The notes under the pieces were generated by a model. That model made no database searches. It was not told where the DNA came from and saw only the letters and a list, made by a program, of their open reading frames with translations. A program made the translations under genes and the position numbers. A DNA stretch of 62,295 nucleotides. It comes from Allocoprobacillus merdigallinarum. Its GTDB lineage: Bacteria > Bacillota_I > Bacilli_A > Erysipelotrichales > Coprobacillaceae. Below are positions 8,820 to 17,842 of the stretch, one piece after another. Location: the NCBI GenBank assembly GCA_019117525.1, contig DWZO01000093.1, forward strand, positions 1 through 62,295. The letters are read 5' to 3'. How positions within the stretch are numbered: the stretch's first letter is position 1; the number at the start of each line of letters is the position of its first letter.

Positions 8820-9872
8820 ATGGTTGATATTGAAATGTTAAAGCAGTTGAGTTTAATCAATGGTGTATCTGGATATGAAAAGCATGTGACAAGATTCATG
8901 AAATCATATCTATTAGATATTGTAGATGAAATTCAATATGATGGATTAGGAAGTATTATTGCTTTAAAAAGAGGAAAGATGCCTTTGAAAGTTTTATTGA
9001 CTGCTCATGTTGATGAAATTGGATTTTTAGTGAAGAATATAGATGAACATGGATTTATACAAGTTCAGCCTGTAGGTGGATGGAATCCACGTTATTTACC
9101 ATCATCTTTAATGAATATTGAAACACGTGATGGTCACAATATAAAAGGTGTCTTTGCTCTTAAACAACATATTTCTAAAGAAAAGGCACTCATTATTGAC
9201 GATATGTATTTAGATGTGGGAGCTTTGTCTAAACAGGATGTCTTAGATATGGGAATTGGTAAAGGTGATCCTGTAACACCTGTATCACATTTTATACAAA
9301 ATGGAAAATGTCTCTTATCGAAAGCATGGGATGATCGTGTTGGGGTCGCTGTTTTGATGGAGGTTATGAAACGTCTATATAAAGAAAAGATTGATCCAAT
9401 GCTTTATGTAGCAGGAACAGTACAGGAGGAAGTTGGACTGCGAGGAGCTAAAACAGTTGCTCAAATGATTCAACCTGATTTGGCTTTGGCCATTGATGTG
9501 ACGTTTTCATATGACTTGCCTGGTGGAGAACAAAACGATGTTCGCTTAGGTCAAGGTGTAGCTTTATGTGTGATGGATGGCAGTGTCATTGCTCATACAG
9601 GTTTATTAAAACAGATTGAAGATATTTGTCAAAGACATCAGATTCGTTATCAGTTAGATATGGATTTGGCAGGTGGTACAGATTCTGGTGAATTAAGTAA
9701 AGCTGGTTCTGGTATTATGAATCTGACGATTTCCATTCCAACACGTTATATGCATTCGCATTATACAATGGTTCATACTGATGATTTTGAGGCGACTGTT
9801 GAAATGCTTGTTGCTTTTTTAAAGGAATTCGATGAAAAAATGTATTTAGCAATGTTAGAGGATAAAAGATAA
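8820..9872 (+). CDS. M42-family glutamyl/deblocking aminopeptidase
   Basis: This is a two-metal cytoplasmic aminopeptidase that forms dodecamers in known members. At 350 residues it is normal length. Metal and catalytic motifs are present: TAHVDEIGF near residue 60, KAWDDRVGV near 165, TVQEEVGLRGA near 200, IDVTFS near 220 and GGTDSG near 284. ATG 8820 follows CAGGAGG by six bases. Its stop overlaps the ATG of the patatin gene. Confidence 0.93.
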   Translation: MVDIEMLKQLSLINGVSGYEKHVTRFMKSYLLDIVDEIQYDGLGSIIALKRGKMPLKVLLTAHVDEIGFLVKNIDEHGFIQVQPVGGWNPRYLPSSLMNIETRDGHNIKGVFALKQHISKEKALIIDDMYLDVGALSKQDVLDMGIGKGDPVTPVSHFIQNGKCLLSKAWDDRVGVAVLMEVMKRLYKEKIDPMLYVAGTVQEEVGLRGAKTVAQMIQPDLALAIDVTFSYDLPGGEQNDVRLGQGVALCVMDGSVIAHTGLLKQIEDICQRHQIRYQLDMDLAGGTDSGELSKAGSGIMNLTISIPTRYMHSHYTMVHTDDFEATVEMLVAFLKEFDEKMYLAMLEDKR

Positions 9873-10714
9873 TGGGAGCTTTAATTTTAGAAGGTGGAAC
9901 TTTCCGTCCGATTTTTTCAAGTGGTGTGATGGATGCCTTAAATGATCATCATATTGATTTCCCTTATGTGATAGGTGTATCGGCTGGAATTACCGATGGT
10001 TTTTCTTATGTTTCTAAGCAGCCAAAACGTAATTATGATATCTTAATGAATCATCGTCATGACAAGCGTTATGTTGGTTTACGCAATTATATCAGTGATA
10101 AAAGTTTATTTGGTTTACGTTATGCTTATGAAACAATTCCTCAAGAGATTTATCCTTTTGACTGGGAAACTTTTTTAAATAATCCTGCTCAAATTAAAGT
10201 CGGTGTCACTAATGTGGAAACAGGAGAGTGTGAATATCTTGATGGAAAACAATTAGATCAGCAATGTACAATGTTGAAAGCAACATGTGCGATTCCTTTT
10301 GCTTTTCCGGTGATTTCTTTGAATGGTAAGAAATACTATGATGGTGGGATTTGTGATCCTATTCCTGTTAGAAAAGCACAACAGGATGGTCATGATAAAA
10401 TGTTAATTGTTCTAACTAGACCAAAAGGGTATCAAAAGTCATTATCAAAAGCAAATATGATTGCGAGTCGTTTATTGAAAAAGAAATATCCTCATCTGGT
10501 TCAACCACTATTGACAAGACATCTTTTATATAATGAAACAATTGCCTATTGTGAAGAATTGGAAAGACAGGGACAAGCCCTTATTTTAAGACCGAATGAA
10601 GCATTTCAGATTGATTCTTTTGAAAAAGATTTAAAAAAGATTGATCGTCTTTATCATTATGGATATCAATTGGCTTTAGAACATTTAGATGAAATTCAAA
10701 AGATTTTAGAATAG
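9872..10714 (+). CDS. Patatin-like phospholipase (YjjU-type)
   Basis: This is a lipid acyl hydrolase with a Ser-Asp dyad. The oxyanion loop is LEGGTFRPIFSSG (residues ~6-18). The nucleophile is the Ser of GVSAG (~residue 37) and the second catalytic residue the Asp of YDGGICDPIP (~residue 156). It has 280 residues and no signal peptide, so it acts in the cytoplasm or at the inner membrane face. It is co-transcribed with the M42 peptidase through a one-base overlap. Confidence 0.88.
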   Translation: MGALILEGGTFRPIFSSGVMDALNDHHIDFPYVIGVSAGITDGFSYVSKQPKRNYDILMNHRHDKRYVGLRNYISDKSLFGLRYAYETIPQEIYPFDWETFLNNPAQIKVGVTNVETGECEYLDGKQLDQQCTMLKATCAIPFAFPVISLNGKKYYDGGICDPIPVRKAQQDGHDKMLIVLTRPKGYQKSLSKANMIASRLLKKKYPHLVQPLLTRHLLYNETIAYCEELERQGQALILRPNEAFQIDSFEKDLKKIDRLYHYGYQLALEHLDEIQKILE

Positions 10715-10722
10715 ACATTATT

Positions 10723-10751
10723 TTGACATTTTCACACAATTTTAAAATAAT
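10723..10751 (+). promoter_or_regulatory. Likely htrA promoter
   Basis: TTGACA (10723-10728) is followed after 17 bases by AATAAT (10746-10751). The region downstream is very AT-rich and could hold alternative -10 boxes. Confidence 0.45.
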
Positions 10752-10814
10752 ATTAATGTAATTGTATATTATGATAATCATATAAAAAGAAATCATCAAA
10801 GAAAGGAAAGATAA

Positions 10815-11927
10815 ATGATGAAACATATGAATAAAAACAAGCTATTTAAAATCTTTGTTGTATTATTGTTGATTGTATCACTAGGTTGTAATGGATTTTT
10901 AATGTATAAAGTTTTAGGAGGAAATCAATCATCTGGATCTTCCAATTCAAATGCGACAGTGCAAAAGGTAAATTATGATGTTCAATCTGATTTGACAGAG
11001 GTCATTGAAAGTGCGAAAACATCTACAGTCGGTGTGGCAGTATATCAAAACAATCAATTGGCTGGTAGTGGTAGTGGTGTCATTTATAAGGTTGATGGAA
11101 AAACAGTTTATGTCATTACGAATCATCATGTCATTGAAAATGCTCAATCTATAGAGGTCATTTATTCTAATGGTGAATCTGTGAAAGCAGAATGCTTAGG
11201 TAGCGATGAATATGGTGATATTGCTGTATTAAAGATGACAGTTAACTTTGAAGTTTCTGCTTTTAAAGTAGGAGATTCAACTTTATTAGAGGCTGGAGAA
11301 CCTGTTTTAGCTGTAGGAAGTCCATTAGGTATTGAATATGCGGGAACTGTCACACAGGGTATTGTTTCAGCTCCATCAAGAACTGTTTCTGTTGATTTGA
11401 ATGATGATGGACGTGAAGACTGGGATATGAATGTTATTCAGACAGATGCGGCCATCAATCCAGGAAATAGTGGTGGTGCATTGGTCAATGCAGCTGGAGA
11501 ACTGGTTGGTATTACTTCAATGAAATTAGCGTCAGAAGAAGTTGAGGGAATGGGCTTTGCGATTCCAATTAATGATGCTTTAAAGCTGGTAGAAGAAATT
11601 ATTGACACAGGAAAAGTCAATCGACCAACAATTGGTATTTCAGCACTATCATTAGATAGCTATTCTTCATATGAACTGTATATGTATCGTATTCAGACAA
11701 ATCTAAATAAAGGAATCTATGTCGCTGATGTGCAAAGTAATTCTCCTGCCAGCAAAGCAGGTATTCAAGCTGGAGATGTTATTACTCAATTTGATGGTAA
11801 AGATATCGAATCTTATAAAGATTTCTTAACACAGCTTTATTCTAAAAATCCTGGAGATACGGTGAAATTAACGATTAATCGTAACGGTTCGACATCTTCT
11901 GTCAATGTGACATTGGGTTCTTCTTAA
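10815..11927 (+). CDS. htrA: Membrane-anchored HtrA/DegP-type serine protease
   Basis: This is an envelope quality-control protease with one N-terminal membrane segment (residues ~10-32) and a Ser/Asn-rich linker. The trypsin-like domain has its triad at His105 (TNHHVI), Asp135 (YGDIAVL) and Ser219 (GNSGGAL). One C-terminal PDZ domain (~270-365) contains GIYVADVQSNSPASKAGIQ. At 370 residues it is typical of Gram-positive HtrA. A GAAAGGAAAG site precedes the ATG. Confidence 0.95.
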   Translation: MMKHMNKNKLFKIFVVLLLIVSLGCNGFLMYKVLGGNQSSGSSNSNATVQKVNYDVQSDLTEVIESAKTSTVGVAVYQNNQLAGSGSGVIYKVDGKTVYVITNHHVIENAQSIEVIYSNGESVKAECLGSDEYGDIAVLKMTVNFEVSAFKVGDSTLLEAGEPVLAVGSPLGIEYAGTVTQGIVSAPSRTVSVDLNDDGREDWDMNVIQTDAAINPGNSGGALVNAAGELVGITSMKLASEEVEGMGFAIPINDALKLVEEIIDTGKVNRPTIGISALSLDSYSSYELYMYRIQTNLNKGIYVADVQSNSPASKAGIQAGDVITQFDGKDIESYKDFLTQLYSKNPGDTVKLTINRNGSTSSVNVTLGSS

Positions 11928-11957
11928 GGAAAGACAAAAGTTCTTTCCTTTTTTTTG
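11926..11957 (+). terminator. Terminator after htrA
   Basis: AAGGAAAGA and TCTTTCCTT pair around a seven-base loop, followed by a run of T. Confidence 0.85.
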
Positions 11958-11988
11958 TAAAAACTATATAATGGGTGTTGGTGATGAT

Positions 11989-12834
11989 ATGAATAAAAAA
12001 ATCAAAAAACAACTTATCTTATCATTTGTTTTATTATCCTTTGTTGTAGCAACACTCTTTTTCTGGTATCAGAACTTTATATTCCATACTTATGGTGAAA
12101 AAGTTGATTACCAGTATTGTTTATATGCTCAAAATGAAGAATGGCAAATTGCAGGATATGAGTTTTATCAAAAAGGGAAAACACAAGGATATGGACATGC
12201 CCGTGTGACACCTTTACAACCTCAACTTTTAAAGAAAAATGATGAAATGACAGTGACACTTCATCTAAAAAATCATCAGCCTTTCATTCAAACAATAAAG
12301 ATTCAAAATGATAATCAAGTTTTACTTTTAGAAAATCAGACAGGACAGAATATCTTTAGTGAAAAAGATCTTCAAAATGTTCAATTACAAATAGAAGTCA
12401 AACGTCAAAAGAAATCTATCTATAATATAACATTATCTATGCAAAAACAAGATATCATGACATATACTTCAGCAAATAAAGATTATACATTAACCAATGT
12501 ATATGTGACAGATCGTTGGTTAAAAACAGGAGTCTTTTCAAGTAAAGATACAAAACTTGCCCAAAAGTACCCGTATATGATTGTTGATTATATGTATTCT
12601 ACTGAACAGAATCATGAAGTGAATATTAATGATTATGAAAGATTTGTTTATTTAAAAGGAAAAACAGAAGATTTTTTAAATGATCAGGTGGAAGGAATTG
12701 GATATTATGATGGTCAAGGATCATTATTTGATATGCAGTTATGTTGTGTAATAACATTAATGAAAAGTGAAGATGATCTCAATCCTTATACTTTTACATT
12801 GCCTCTAAATCCCATTCAAAAAGGAGAATCATGA
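11989..12834 (+). CDS. Membrane-anchored extracellular protein, function unknown
   Basis: This 281-residue protein has one hydrophobic segment (residues ~10-30) after a basic start, then a polar, Tyr/Gln/Lys-rich domain probably outside the cell. I see no known motif. The start at ATG 11989 suits the GGTGAT upstream better than ATG 11971. Its last four bases overlap the next membrane gene, so both belong to one unit. Confidence 0.7.
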   Translation: MNKKIKKQLILSFVLLSFVVATLFFWYQNFIFHTYGEKVDYQYCLYAQNEEWQIAGYEFYQKGKTQGYGHARVTPLQPQLLKKNDEMTVTLHLKNHQPFIQTIKIQNDNQVLLLENQTGQNIFSEKDLQNVQLQIEVKRQKKSIYNITLSMQKQDIMTYTSANKDYTLTNVYVTDRWLKTGVFSSKDTKLAQKYPYMIVDYMYSTEQNHEVNINDYERFVYLKGKTEDFLNDQVEGIGYYDGQGSLFDMQLCCVITLMKSEDDLNPYTFTLPLNPIQKGES

Positions 12835-13247
12835 TGAAAGCGGGAAGAAAAGATAAAATGACGTTATATATGTTGAGAAATGCTTTTTCAACTTTATTGA
12901 TTGCTTTTGTTTCTTTTATGATTTCTTTGATTTCGTATTATGAATGTTCATTTGTTGAAGCATTAAGGCGTTTATTTTTTGTGAATATTTATACAACATT
13001 ATATTTTTTATTGTTGTGGCTATTGAATTATATGATTTTTGAAATATCAAAAATCATATTTGATACTTATGAAAATATTCTGACATATAAATTTATTCTT
13101 GTTTTATGCTTGGTTGCGATTATTTTGTTTTTTGTTCCAATGTTGGATTTATTTCAATGGAATTTTATTTTCTTATGTCTGTTTATTGCATTAAGACAAA
13201 TAAAACAATTATATATTCATAAAAAAAGACCATCAAATGGTCTATAA
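12831..13247 (+). CDS. Small integral membrane protein, unknown
   Basis: This 138-residue protein has four predicted membrane helices (about residues 18-38, 50-72, 85-105 and 108-125) and a basic C-terminal tail. No family is recognised. It is translationally coupled to the preceding gene. Its 3' end overlaps the convergent sspI gene by six bases, and both ends fall on the same hairpin. Confidence 0.65.
   Translation: MMKAGRKDKMTLYMLRNAFSTLLIAFVSFMISLISYYECSFVEALRRLFFVNIYTTLYFLLLWLLNYMIFEISKIIFDTYENILTYKFILVLCLVAIILFFVPMLDLFQWNFIFLCLFIALRQIKQLYIHKKRPSNGL
13221..13244 (-). terminator. Terminator of sspI, shared convergent hairpin
   Basis: GACCAT-CAA-ATGGTC at 13228-13242. Read on the minus strand the hairpin is followed by seven T, so it mainly serves sspI. 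Confidence 0.75.
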
Positions 13248-13433
13248 CAGTGTACTGAGATTTTGCAGGAATTTTTGTTTGGTTGTGGCATCTAATGAAT
13301 TGTAATATTGTTCAAAGAGGACACCTAAACCAACAAGGATTGTTTCTTCTTTAGAGGCAATGCCCTCATCAATGGTTTCCTGCAACTGAGTAGGGGTGAA
13401 TCCTTTGAGATTCATTAAAAGTGCTTCACGCAT
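13242..13433 (-). CDS. sspI: Small acid-soluble spore protein, SspI family
   Basis: This 63-residue protein resembles Bacillus SspI along its length: LRxA/LLxN at the start, the central EE/EELxxTIDEGI-like helix, then LxGLGVLFE and a C-terminal LxxL tail. The GLGVLFE core is the most telling part. SspI is made in the forespore and packed in the spore core. A sigma-G-like promoter lies upstream and an AAAGGA ribosome binding site precedes the ATG. It shows that this lineage makes or recently made spores. Confidence 0.85.
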   Translation of the reverse strand: MREALLMNLKGFTPTQLQETIDEGIASKEETILVGLGVLFEQYYNSLDATTKQKFLQNLSTLL

Positions 13434-13455
13434 TTTTGATCAGTCCTTTCTTATA

Positions 13456-13485
13456 TAATATGGGAGAATTTATTGATTTTATTCA
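13456..13485 (-). promoter_or_regulatory. Sigma-G-like forespore promoter of sspI
   Basis: On the minus strand TGAATA (13485-13480) and CATATTA (13462-13456) are separated by 17 bases. This matches the known sigma-G pattern of TGNATA and CATNNTA. Confidence 0.7.
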
Positions 13486-13494
13486 AGGAGATTT

Positions 13495-14160
13495 ATGAAA
13501 GAATATCAAATACAGATAAATGATGAAATCATTGTCTATCAGTTAACTTATAAGCATATGCAAAATATAAGAATGCGTGTACGAGATGGACAATTGTTGA
13601 TTAGTGCACCTTATGGGACATCATTGACATATATTGAACAGATGATTCATACTTATCAAAAAAGAATACTGACACAAATACATGCTTTTCAACCTTATTA
13701 TCAATATAATGATGGTGGATATGTTTTGATTTTTAATCAACGTTACCGTCTAGTTGTCAGGGATATAGGTGTTAAACGTTGTCAATGTCATGGTCATGAT
13801 TTGTATGTCTATCATTATGATATACAAGGTTGTGTGGAAAAAGAATGTTATCGTATATTATATGATTATATTGAAGAAAGAATGATTGATTATCTGGCTC
13901 ATGATTTTGATTTGGATATACCACGTATTGAAATTAAAAAATATAAAAGTCGCTGGGGAAGCTGTTATTATAAGGAACAGCGTGTTTCTTTTCATTTAGG
14001 ATTAGTTCATTTAGAAAAGGAACTGATTGATTATGTGATTGTTCATGAGTTATGTCATTTTCTTTATCATGATCATTCTTCATCATTCTATCATGAGATA
14101 GCAAAAAGATTGCCACATTATCAGATACTACAAAAACGCTTAAAGGAGAAACATACATGA
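13495..14160 (+). CDS. YgjP-type metallopeptidase domain protein
   Basis: This 221-residue protein belongs to the YgjP/DUF45 (SprT-like) zinc peptidase group. It has the family-typical KYKSRWGSCY, then VIVHELCHFLYHDHSSSFY with the HExxH zinc site and a third His. Substrates are unknown; it is probably cytoplasmic. It overlaps the following methyltransferase gene by four bases. An AAGGAG site precedes the ATG. Confidence 0.9.
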   Translation: MKEYQIQINDEIIVYQLTYKHMQNIRMRVRDGQLLISAPYGTSLTYIEQMIHTYQKRILTQIHAFQPYYQYNDGGYVLIFNQRYRLVVRDIGVKRCQCHGHDLYVYHYDIQGCVEKECYRILYDYIEERMIDYLAHDFDLDIPRIEIKKYKSRWGSCYYKEQRVSFHLGLVHLEKELIDYVIVHELCHFLYHDHSSSFYHEIAKRLPHYQILQKRLKEKHT

Positions 14161-14879
14161 TTACGTCAATTCAAAATGAAACAATTAAAAAAATAATGAA
14201 ATTGAAACAAAAGAAATATCGTGATGAATATGATTTGTTTTTAGTGGAAGGTTTTCATTTGGTTGAAGAAGCCAGAAAAGCAGGGTGTATTCAAACATTA
14301 ATAACAACACTTGATGAAACGTTTCCAGAAGATACTCTTTATGTTCATTCAAAAGTTATGGAAAAAATAGCTTTTACAAAGACACCACAACCTGTTATGG
14401 CTGTTTGTAAAAAACAACATCAAACTTTAGATACATGGAAAGAACGTTATTTGTTATTGGATAATCTTCAAGATCCGGGTAATTTAGGAACTATTATTCG
14501 CAGTGCTCTAGCACTTGGTTATGACCAAATCATTATGTCACCTGAAAGTGTTGATCTTTATAATGATAAAGTTATTCGTGCTACACAGGGAGCTTTATTT
14601 CAAATGCCACTTTGCCAAATGGATTTATTAGAAGCTATTGCTTTATTACATAAACAAGGTGTTGGTGTATATGGAACATCATTACATCAGGCATTACCTA
14701 TTGATCATTATCAGCCTCAAAAACAAATGGCATTTGTTTTAGGAAACGAAGGGCAGGGTGTTTGCCAGGCTGTTTTAGATGCCTGTGATTATACATTATA
14801 TATTCCTATTCAAGGGATTGAATCTTTAAATGTTGCGATTGCAGGAGCTATTGTTATGTATCATTTTCCTAAAATTTAA
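14157..14879 (+). CDS. TrmH/SpoU-family RNA 2'-O-methyltransferase
   Basis: This SAM-dependent enzyme methylates ribose in rRNA or tRNA. It has the knotted SPOUT motifs: NLQDPGNLGTIIRSALALG (near residue 100), VLGNEGQGV (near 192) and IPIQGIESLNVAIAGAIVMY at the end. The N-terminal substrate-binding part includes LFLVEGFHLVEEA. At 240 residues it is close to family length. It may depend on the T-box promoter region being downstream, so its own promoter lies before 13495. Confidence 0.9.
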   Translation: MITSIQNETIKKIMKLKQKKYRDEYDLFLVEGFHLVEEARKAGCIQTLITTLDETFPEDTLYVHSKVMEKIAFTKTPQPVMAVCKKQHQTLDTWKERYLLLDNLQDPGNLGTIIRSALALGYDQIIMSPESVDLYNDKVIRATQGALFQMPLCQMDLLEAIALLHKQGVGVYGTSLHQALPIDHYQPQKQMAFVLGNEGQGVCQAVLDACDYTLYIPIQGIESLNVAIAGAIVMYHFPKI

Positions 14880-14887
14880 GAAAAGAT

Positions 14888-14915
14888 TTGCAAAATAATA
14901 AACATATGATATAAT
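14888..14915 (+). promoter_or_regulatory. Promoter of the leuS T-box transcript
   Basis: TTGCAA (14888-14893) and TATAAT (14910-14915) have a 16-base spacer. Confidence 0.65.
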
Positions 14916-14929
14916 ATCTTGTGTTTAGA

Positions 14930-15150
14930 ATCGATGAAAAGGAGTAGTAGTTGTTGATACTTTTTAGAGAGTCTATGGTTGGTGGAAATAGACAGGTTAG
15001 ACAATGAACTCGCCTTGGAGATACAAAGATGAAAAGAGTAGTCTTTGTCGTTAACTGCGTTAAAGTTTTGAGAGCATATATGGATTCCATATATGAACTA
15101 AGGTGGTATCGCGATCAAGTCGTCCTTAGAGGGACGGCTTTTTATATTAT
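14930..15150 (+). ncRNA. T-box leader, leucine-specific
   Basis: The T-box core AAGGTGGTATCGCG lies near 15100-15114, followed by a terminator (GTCGTCC...GGGACGGC and T-run, ~15118-15145). The likely specifier is the CTC (Leu) in GAACTCGCC near 15010. Uncharged tRNA-Leu should stabilise the antiterminator and switch on leuS, which lies directly downstream. Confidence 0.9.
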
Positions 15151-15162
15151 AAGGAGGGATAA

Positions 15163-17562
15163 ATGATGCCATTTGATCATCAAGCCATTGAAAAGAAGTG
15201 GCAAAAATATTGGGATGAACATCAGACTTTCTATACTGATGTTTGGGATTTTTCAAAACCTAAATACTATGCTTTAGATATGTTTCCATATCCATCAGGA
15301 CAAGGATTACATGTTGGACATCCTGAAGGATATACAGCGACAGATATTATGTCACGTATGAAAAGAATGCAGGGATATAATGTTTTACATCCAATGGGAT
15401 TTGATGCTTTTGGATTACCAGCTGAACAATATGCGATTAAAACAGGAAATCACCCTGAAGGATTTACACGTCATAATATTGAAACTTTTACACATCAGTT
15501 AAAGATGTTAGGTTTTTCATTTGATTGGGATAAATGTATTTCTACTTGTGATCCTGATTATTATCATTGGACACAATGGATTTTTAAACAGCTTTATGAA
15601 GATGGTTTAGCTAAAAATGTGGATATTCCAGTGAACTGGTGTGAAGAATTAGGAACTGTTTTAGCTAATGATGAAATCATTGATGGAAAAAGTGAACGTG
15701 GGGGATACCCAGTTATTAGAAAGAATATGAAACAGTGGGTTATTGATATCCCTGCTTATGCTGAAAAATTATTGGCTGGTTTAGAGGATGTTGATTGGCC
15801 TGAATCTACCAAAGAAATTCAAAGAAACTGGATTGGAAAATCTATTGGCGCTCATGTGCATTTCCAAGTTGATGGACATGATGAACAGTTTACTGTGTTT
15901 ACAACACGTTGTGATACGCTTTTTGGCGCAACTTATTGTGTGTTAGCTCCTGAACATGAATTGGTAGCTAAGATTACAACACCACAACAAAAAGAAGCGA
16001 TTGAAGCCTATGTGAAAGTCTGTGCCACAAAATCTGAATTAGAACGTACTGAATTAAATAAAGATAAAACAGGTGTCTTTACTGGTGCTTATGCGATTAA
16101 CCCAGTGAATCAAAAGAAAATACCTATTTGGATTTCAGATTATGTTTTAGCAGGATATGGAACTGGTGCTATTATGGCGGTCCCTGCTCATGATGATCGT
16201 GACTGGGAATTTGCGAATAAATTTGGTCTTGAAATTATTCCAGTGCTTGAAGGTGGAGATGTCACAAAAGAAGCATGGACACAGGATGGAAATCATATTA
16301 ATTCTGATTTCTTAAATGGTATGAACAAAGAAGATGCCATTGAAACAATGATTCAATGGTTAACTGATCATCATTGTGGTGAAAAGAAAGTGAATTATCG
16401 TTTAAGAGAATGGATCTTTGCACGTCAAAGATACTGGGGAGAACCAATTCCAGTGATTAATTTTGATGATGGCACTTCCGTTGCATTATCAGATGATGAA
16501 TTACCATTGATTTTACCACCATTAGAAGATTACTCACCTTCTAAAAGTGGGGCATCACCATTGGATAAAGCTACAGACTGGGTGAATGTCACTGTGAATG
16601 GAAAAGCTGGAAAACGTGAAACAAGTACAATGCCAGGAAGTGCGGGAAGCAGCTGGTATTATATGCGATATATTGATCCACATAATGATCATGCGATTGC
16701 TGATAGAAAGTTGTTGGATCACTGGTTACCAGTTGATTTATATGTTGGTGGACCAGAACATGCTGTTGGACACTTATTATATTCTCGTATGTGGAATCGT
16801 TATTTATATGATAAAGGATATTTGTCACATCCTGAGCCATTCCAGAAATTATATCATCAAGGTATGATTTTAGGAACAAATGGTGAAAAGATGAGTAAAT
16901 CTAAAGGAAATGTCATTAACCCTGATGATATTGTTCAAACTTATGGGGCTGATACATTAAGAGTTTATGAAATGTTTATGGGACCTTTGGAAGCAAGTAA
17001 ACCATGGAGTGAAACAGGTGTTGACGGTGCTAGAAAATGGTTGGATCGTGTGTATCGTTTGATTGTGGAATCTGATAAATTAAGTGATGAAAATGATCAT
17101 TCATTAGACTTTGTTTATCATTCTACTGTTAAAAAAGTCACTCATGATTATGAAACATTAGGATTTAATACTGCTATTTCACAAATGATGATTTTTGTCA
17201 ATGAAGCTTATAAAGCTAAAACTGTTTATCGTCCATATGCTGAAAACTTAGTGAAAATGTTAAGCTGTATCGCTCCACATGTCTGTGAAGAAATGTGGCA
17301 GTTACTTGGACATGATGAAACATTAGCTTATGAACCATGGCCAACATATGATGAAGCGATGTTGGAACAGTCAACAATTGAAATGGCTGTACAGGTTAAT
17401 GGAAAACTTCGTGCTAAAATCACTGTGAATAAAGATGAAGATGATGAAGTCGTGAAACAGGAAGCTTTAGCTCAAGATAATGTAAAAACACATACTGATG
17501 GAAAGAATATTGTGAAAATTATTGTTGTGAAAAATAAGATTGTCAACATTGTCGTTAAATAA
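15163..17562 (+). CDS. leuS: Leucyl-tRNA synthetase
   Basis: This class I synthetase charges tRNA-Leu. Its 799 residues are the bacterial length. The HIGH-type motif is PSGQGLHVGHPEGY (near 45) and the KMSKS loop is GEKMSKSKGN (near 575). The CP1 editing domain includes TTRCDTLFGATY (~245) and GTGAIMAVPAHDDRD (~335). An AAGGAGG site precedes tandem ATGs. It is the last chromosomal gene before the conjugative element. Confidence 0.97.
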   Translation: MMPFDHQAIEKKWQKYWDEHQTFYTDVWDFSKPKYYALDMFPYPSGQGLHVGHPEGYTATDIMSRMKRMQGYNVLHPMGFDAFGLPAEQYAIKTGNHPEGFTRHNIETFTHQLKMLGFSFDWDKCISTCDPDYYHWTQWIFKQLYEDGLAKNVDIPVNWCEELGTVLANDEIIDGKSERGGYPVIRKNMKQWVIDIPAYAEKLLAGLEDVDWPESTKEIQRNWIGKSIGAHVHFQVDGHDEQFTVFTTRCDTLFGATYCVLAPEHELVAKITTPQQKEAIEAYVKVCATKSELERTELNKDKTGVFTGAYAINPVNQKKIPIWISDYVLAGYGTGAIMAVPAHDDRDWEFANKFGLEIIPVLEGGDVTKEAWTQDGNHINSDFLNGMNKEDAIETMIQWLTDHHCGEKKVNYRLREWIFARQRYWGEPIPVINFDDGTSVALSDDELPLILPPLEDYSPSKSGASPLDKATDWVNVTVNGKAGKRETSTMPGSAGSSWYYMRYIDPHNDHAIADRKLLDHWLPVDLYVGGPEHAVGHLLYSRMWNRYLYDKGYLSHPEPFQKLYHQGMILGTNGEKMSKSKGNVINPDDIVQTYGADTLRVYEMFMGPLEASKPWSETGVDGARKWLDRVYRLIVESDKLSDENDHSLDFVYHSTVKKVTHDYETLGFNTAISQMMIFVNEAYKAKTVYRPYAENLVKMLSCIAPHVCEEMWQLLGHDETLAYEPWPTYDEAMLEQSTIEMAVQVNGKLRAKITVNKDEDDEVVKQEALAQDNVKTHTDGKNIVKIIVVKNKIVNIVVK

Positions 17563-17578
17563 AATATTACAAATGTTT

Positions 17579-17646
17579 AAGTAGAGATACGTCTCAAAAA
17601 CCTTGAAAAATCAAGCTTTTTGAAAAAAGTGTCTCTACTTTTTTAT
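17579..17646 (+). terminator. Terminator of leuS, long two-tier hairpin
   Basis: The outer arms AAGTAGAGA (17579-17587) and TCTCTACTT (17632-17640) enclose an inner stem CAAAAA..TTGA / TCAA..TTTTTG. T-rich sequence follows. Confidence 0.8.
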
Positions 17647-17673
17647 TTGCACATATTTCTATTTTTAGGGACG

Positions 17674-17722
17674 ATTGGTACAAAATTGGTACAGTAAAGG
17701 GGTCATTTTGTACCAATTGGTA
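17674..17722. repeat. TTGGTAC repeats and inverted repeat upstream of the first parB
   Basis: Inverted arms ATTGGTACAAAAT (17674-17686) and ATTTTGTACCAAT (17705-17717) are separated by 18 bases. An extra TTGGTACA lies at 17686-17693 and the palindrome ACCAATTGGT at 17712-17721. The block lies about 120 bases before a ParB-family gene, so an operator or partition site is plausible. Confidence 0.6.
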
Positions 17723-17792
17723 TTACGACATTTGTGCAACATTGTTGTGAATCCATTTTGTAGGTTTGCAACCTATATAAAAAACGCCTCTG

Positions 17793-17821
17793 ACTGCTTG
17801 GTTTTTTAAGCAGTTTTCTTT
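17793..17821 (+). terminator. Attenuator-like hairpin before the first parB
   Basis: ACTGCTT (17793-17799) and AAGCAGT (17808-17814) form a stem followed by TTTCTTT. It lies between the TTGGTAC repeats and the gene start. Confidence 0.5.
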
Positions 17822-17842
17822 ATGTAAAAAAAGGAGGTAATT

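Noticed and set aside
14869..15090. 73-codon minus-strand frame across the T-box
   Set aside because: Overlaps a clear T-box leader; no start signal.
16589..16879. 96-codon minus and 89-codon plus frames inside leuS
   Set aside because: Both overlap the leuS catalytic region in other frames and have composition of shadow frames.
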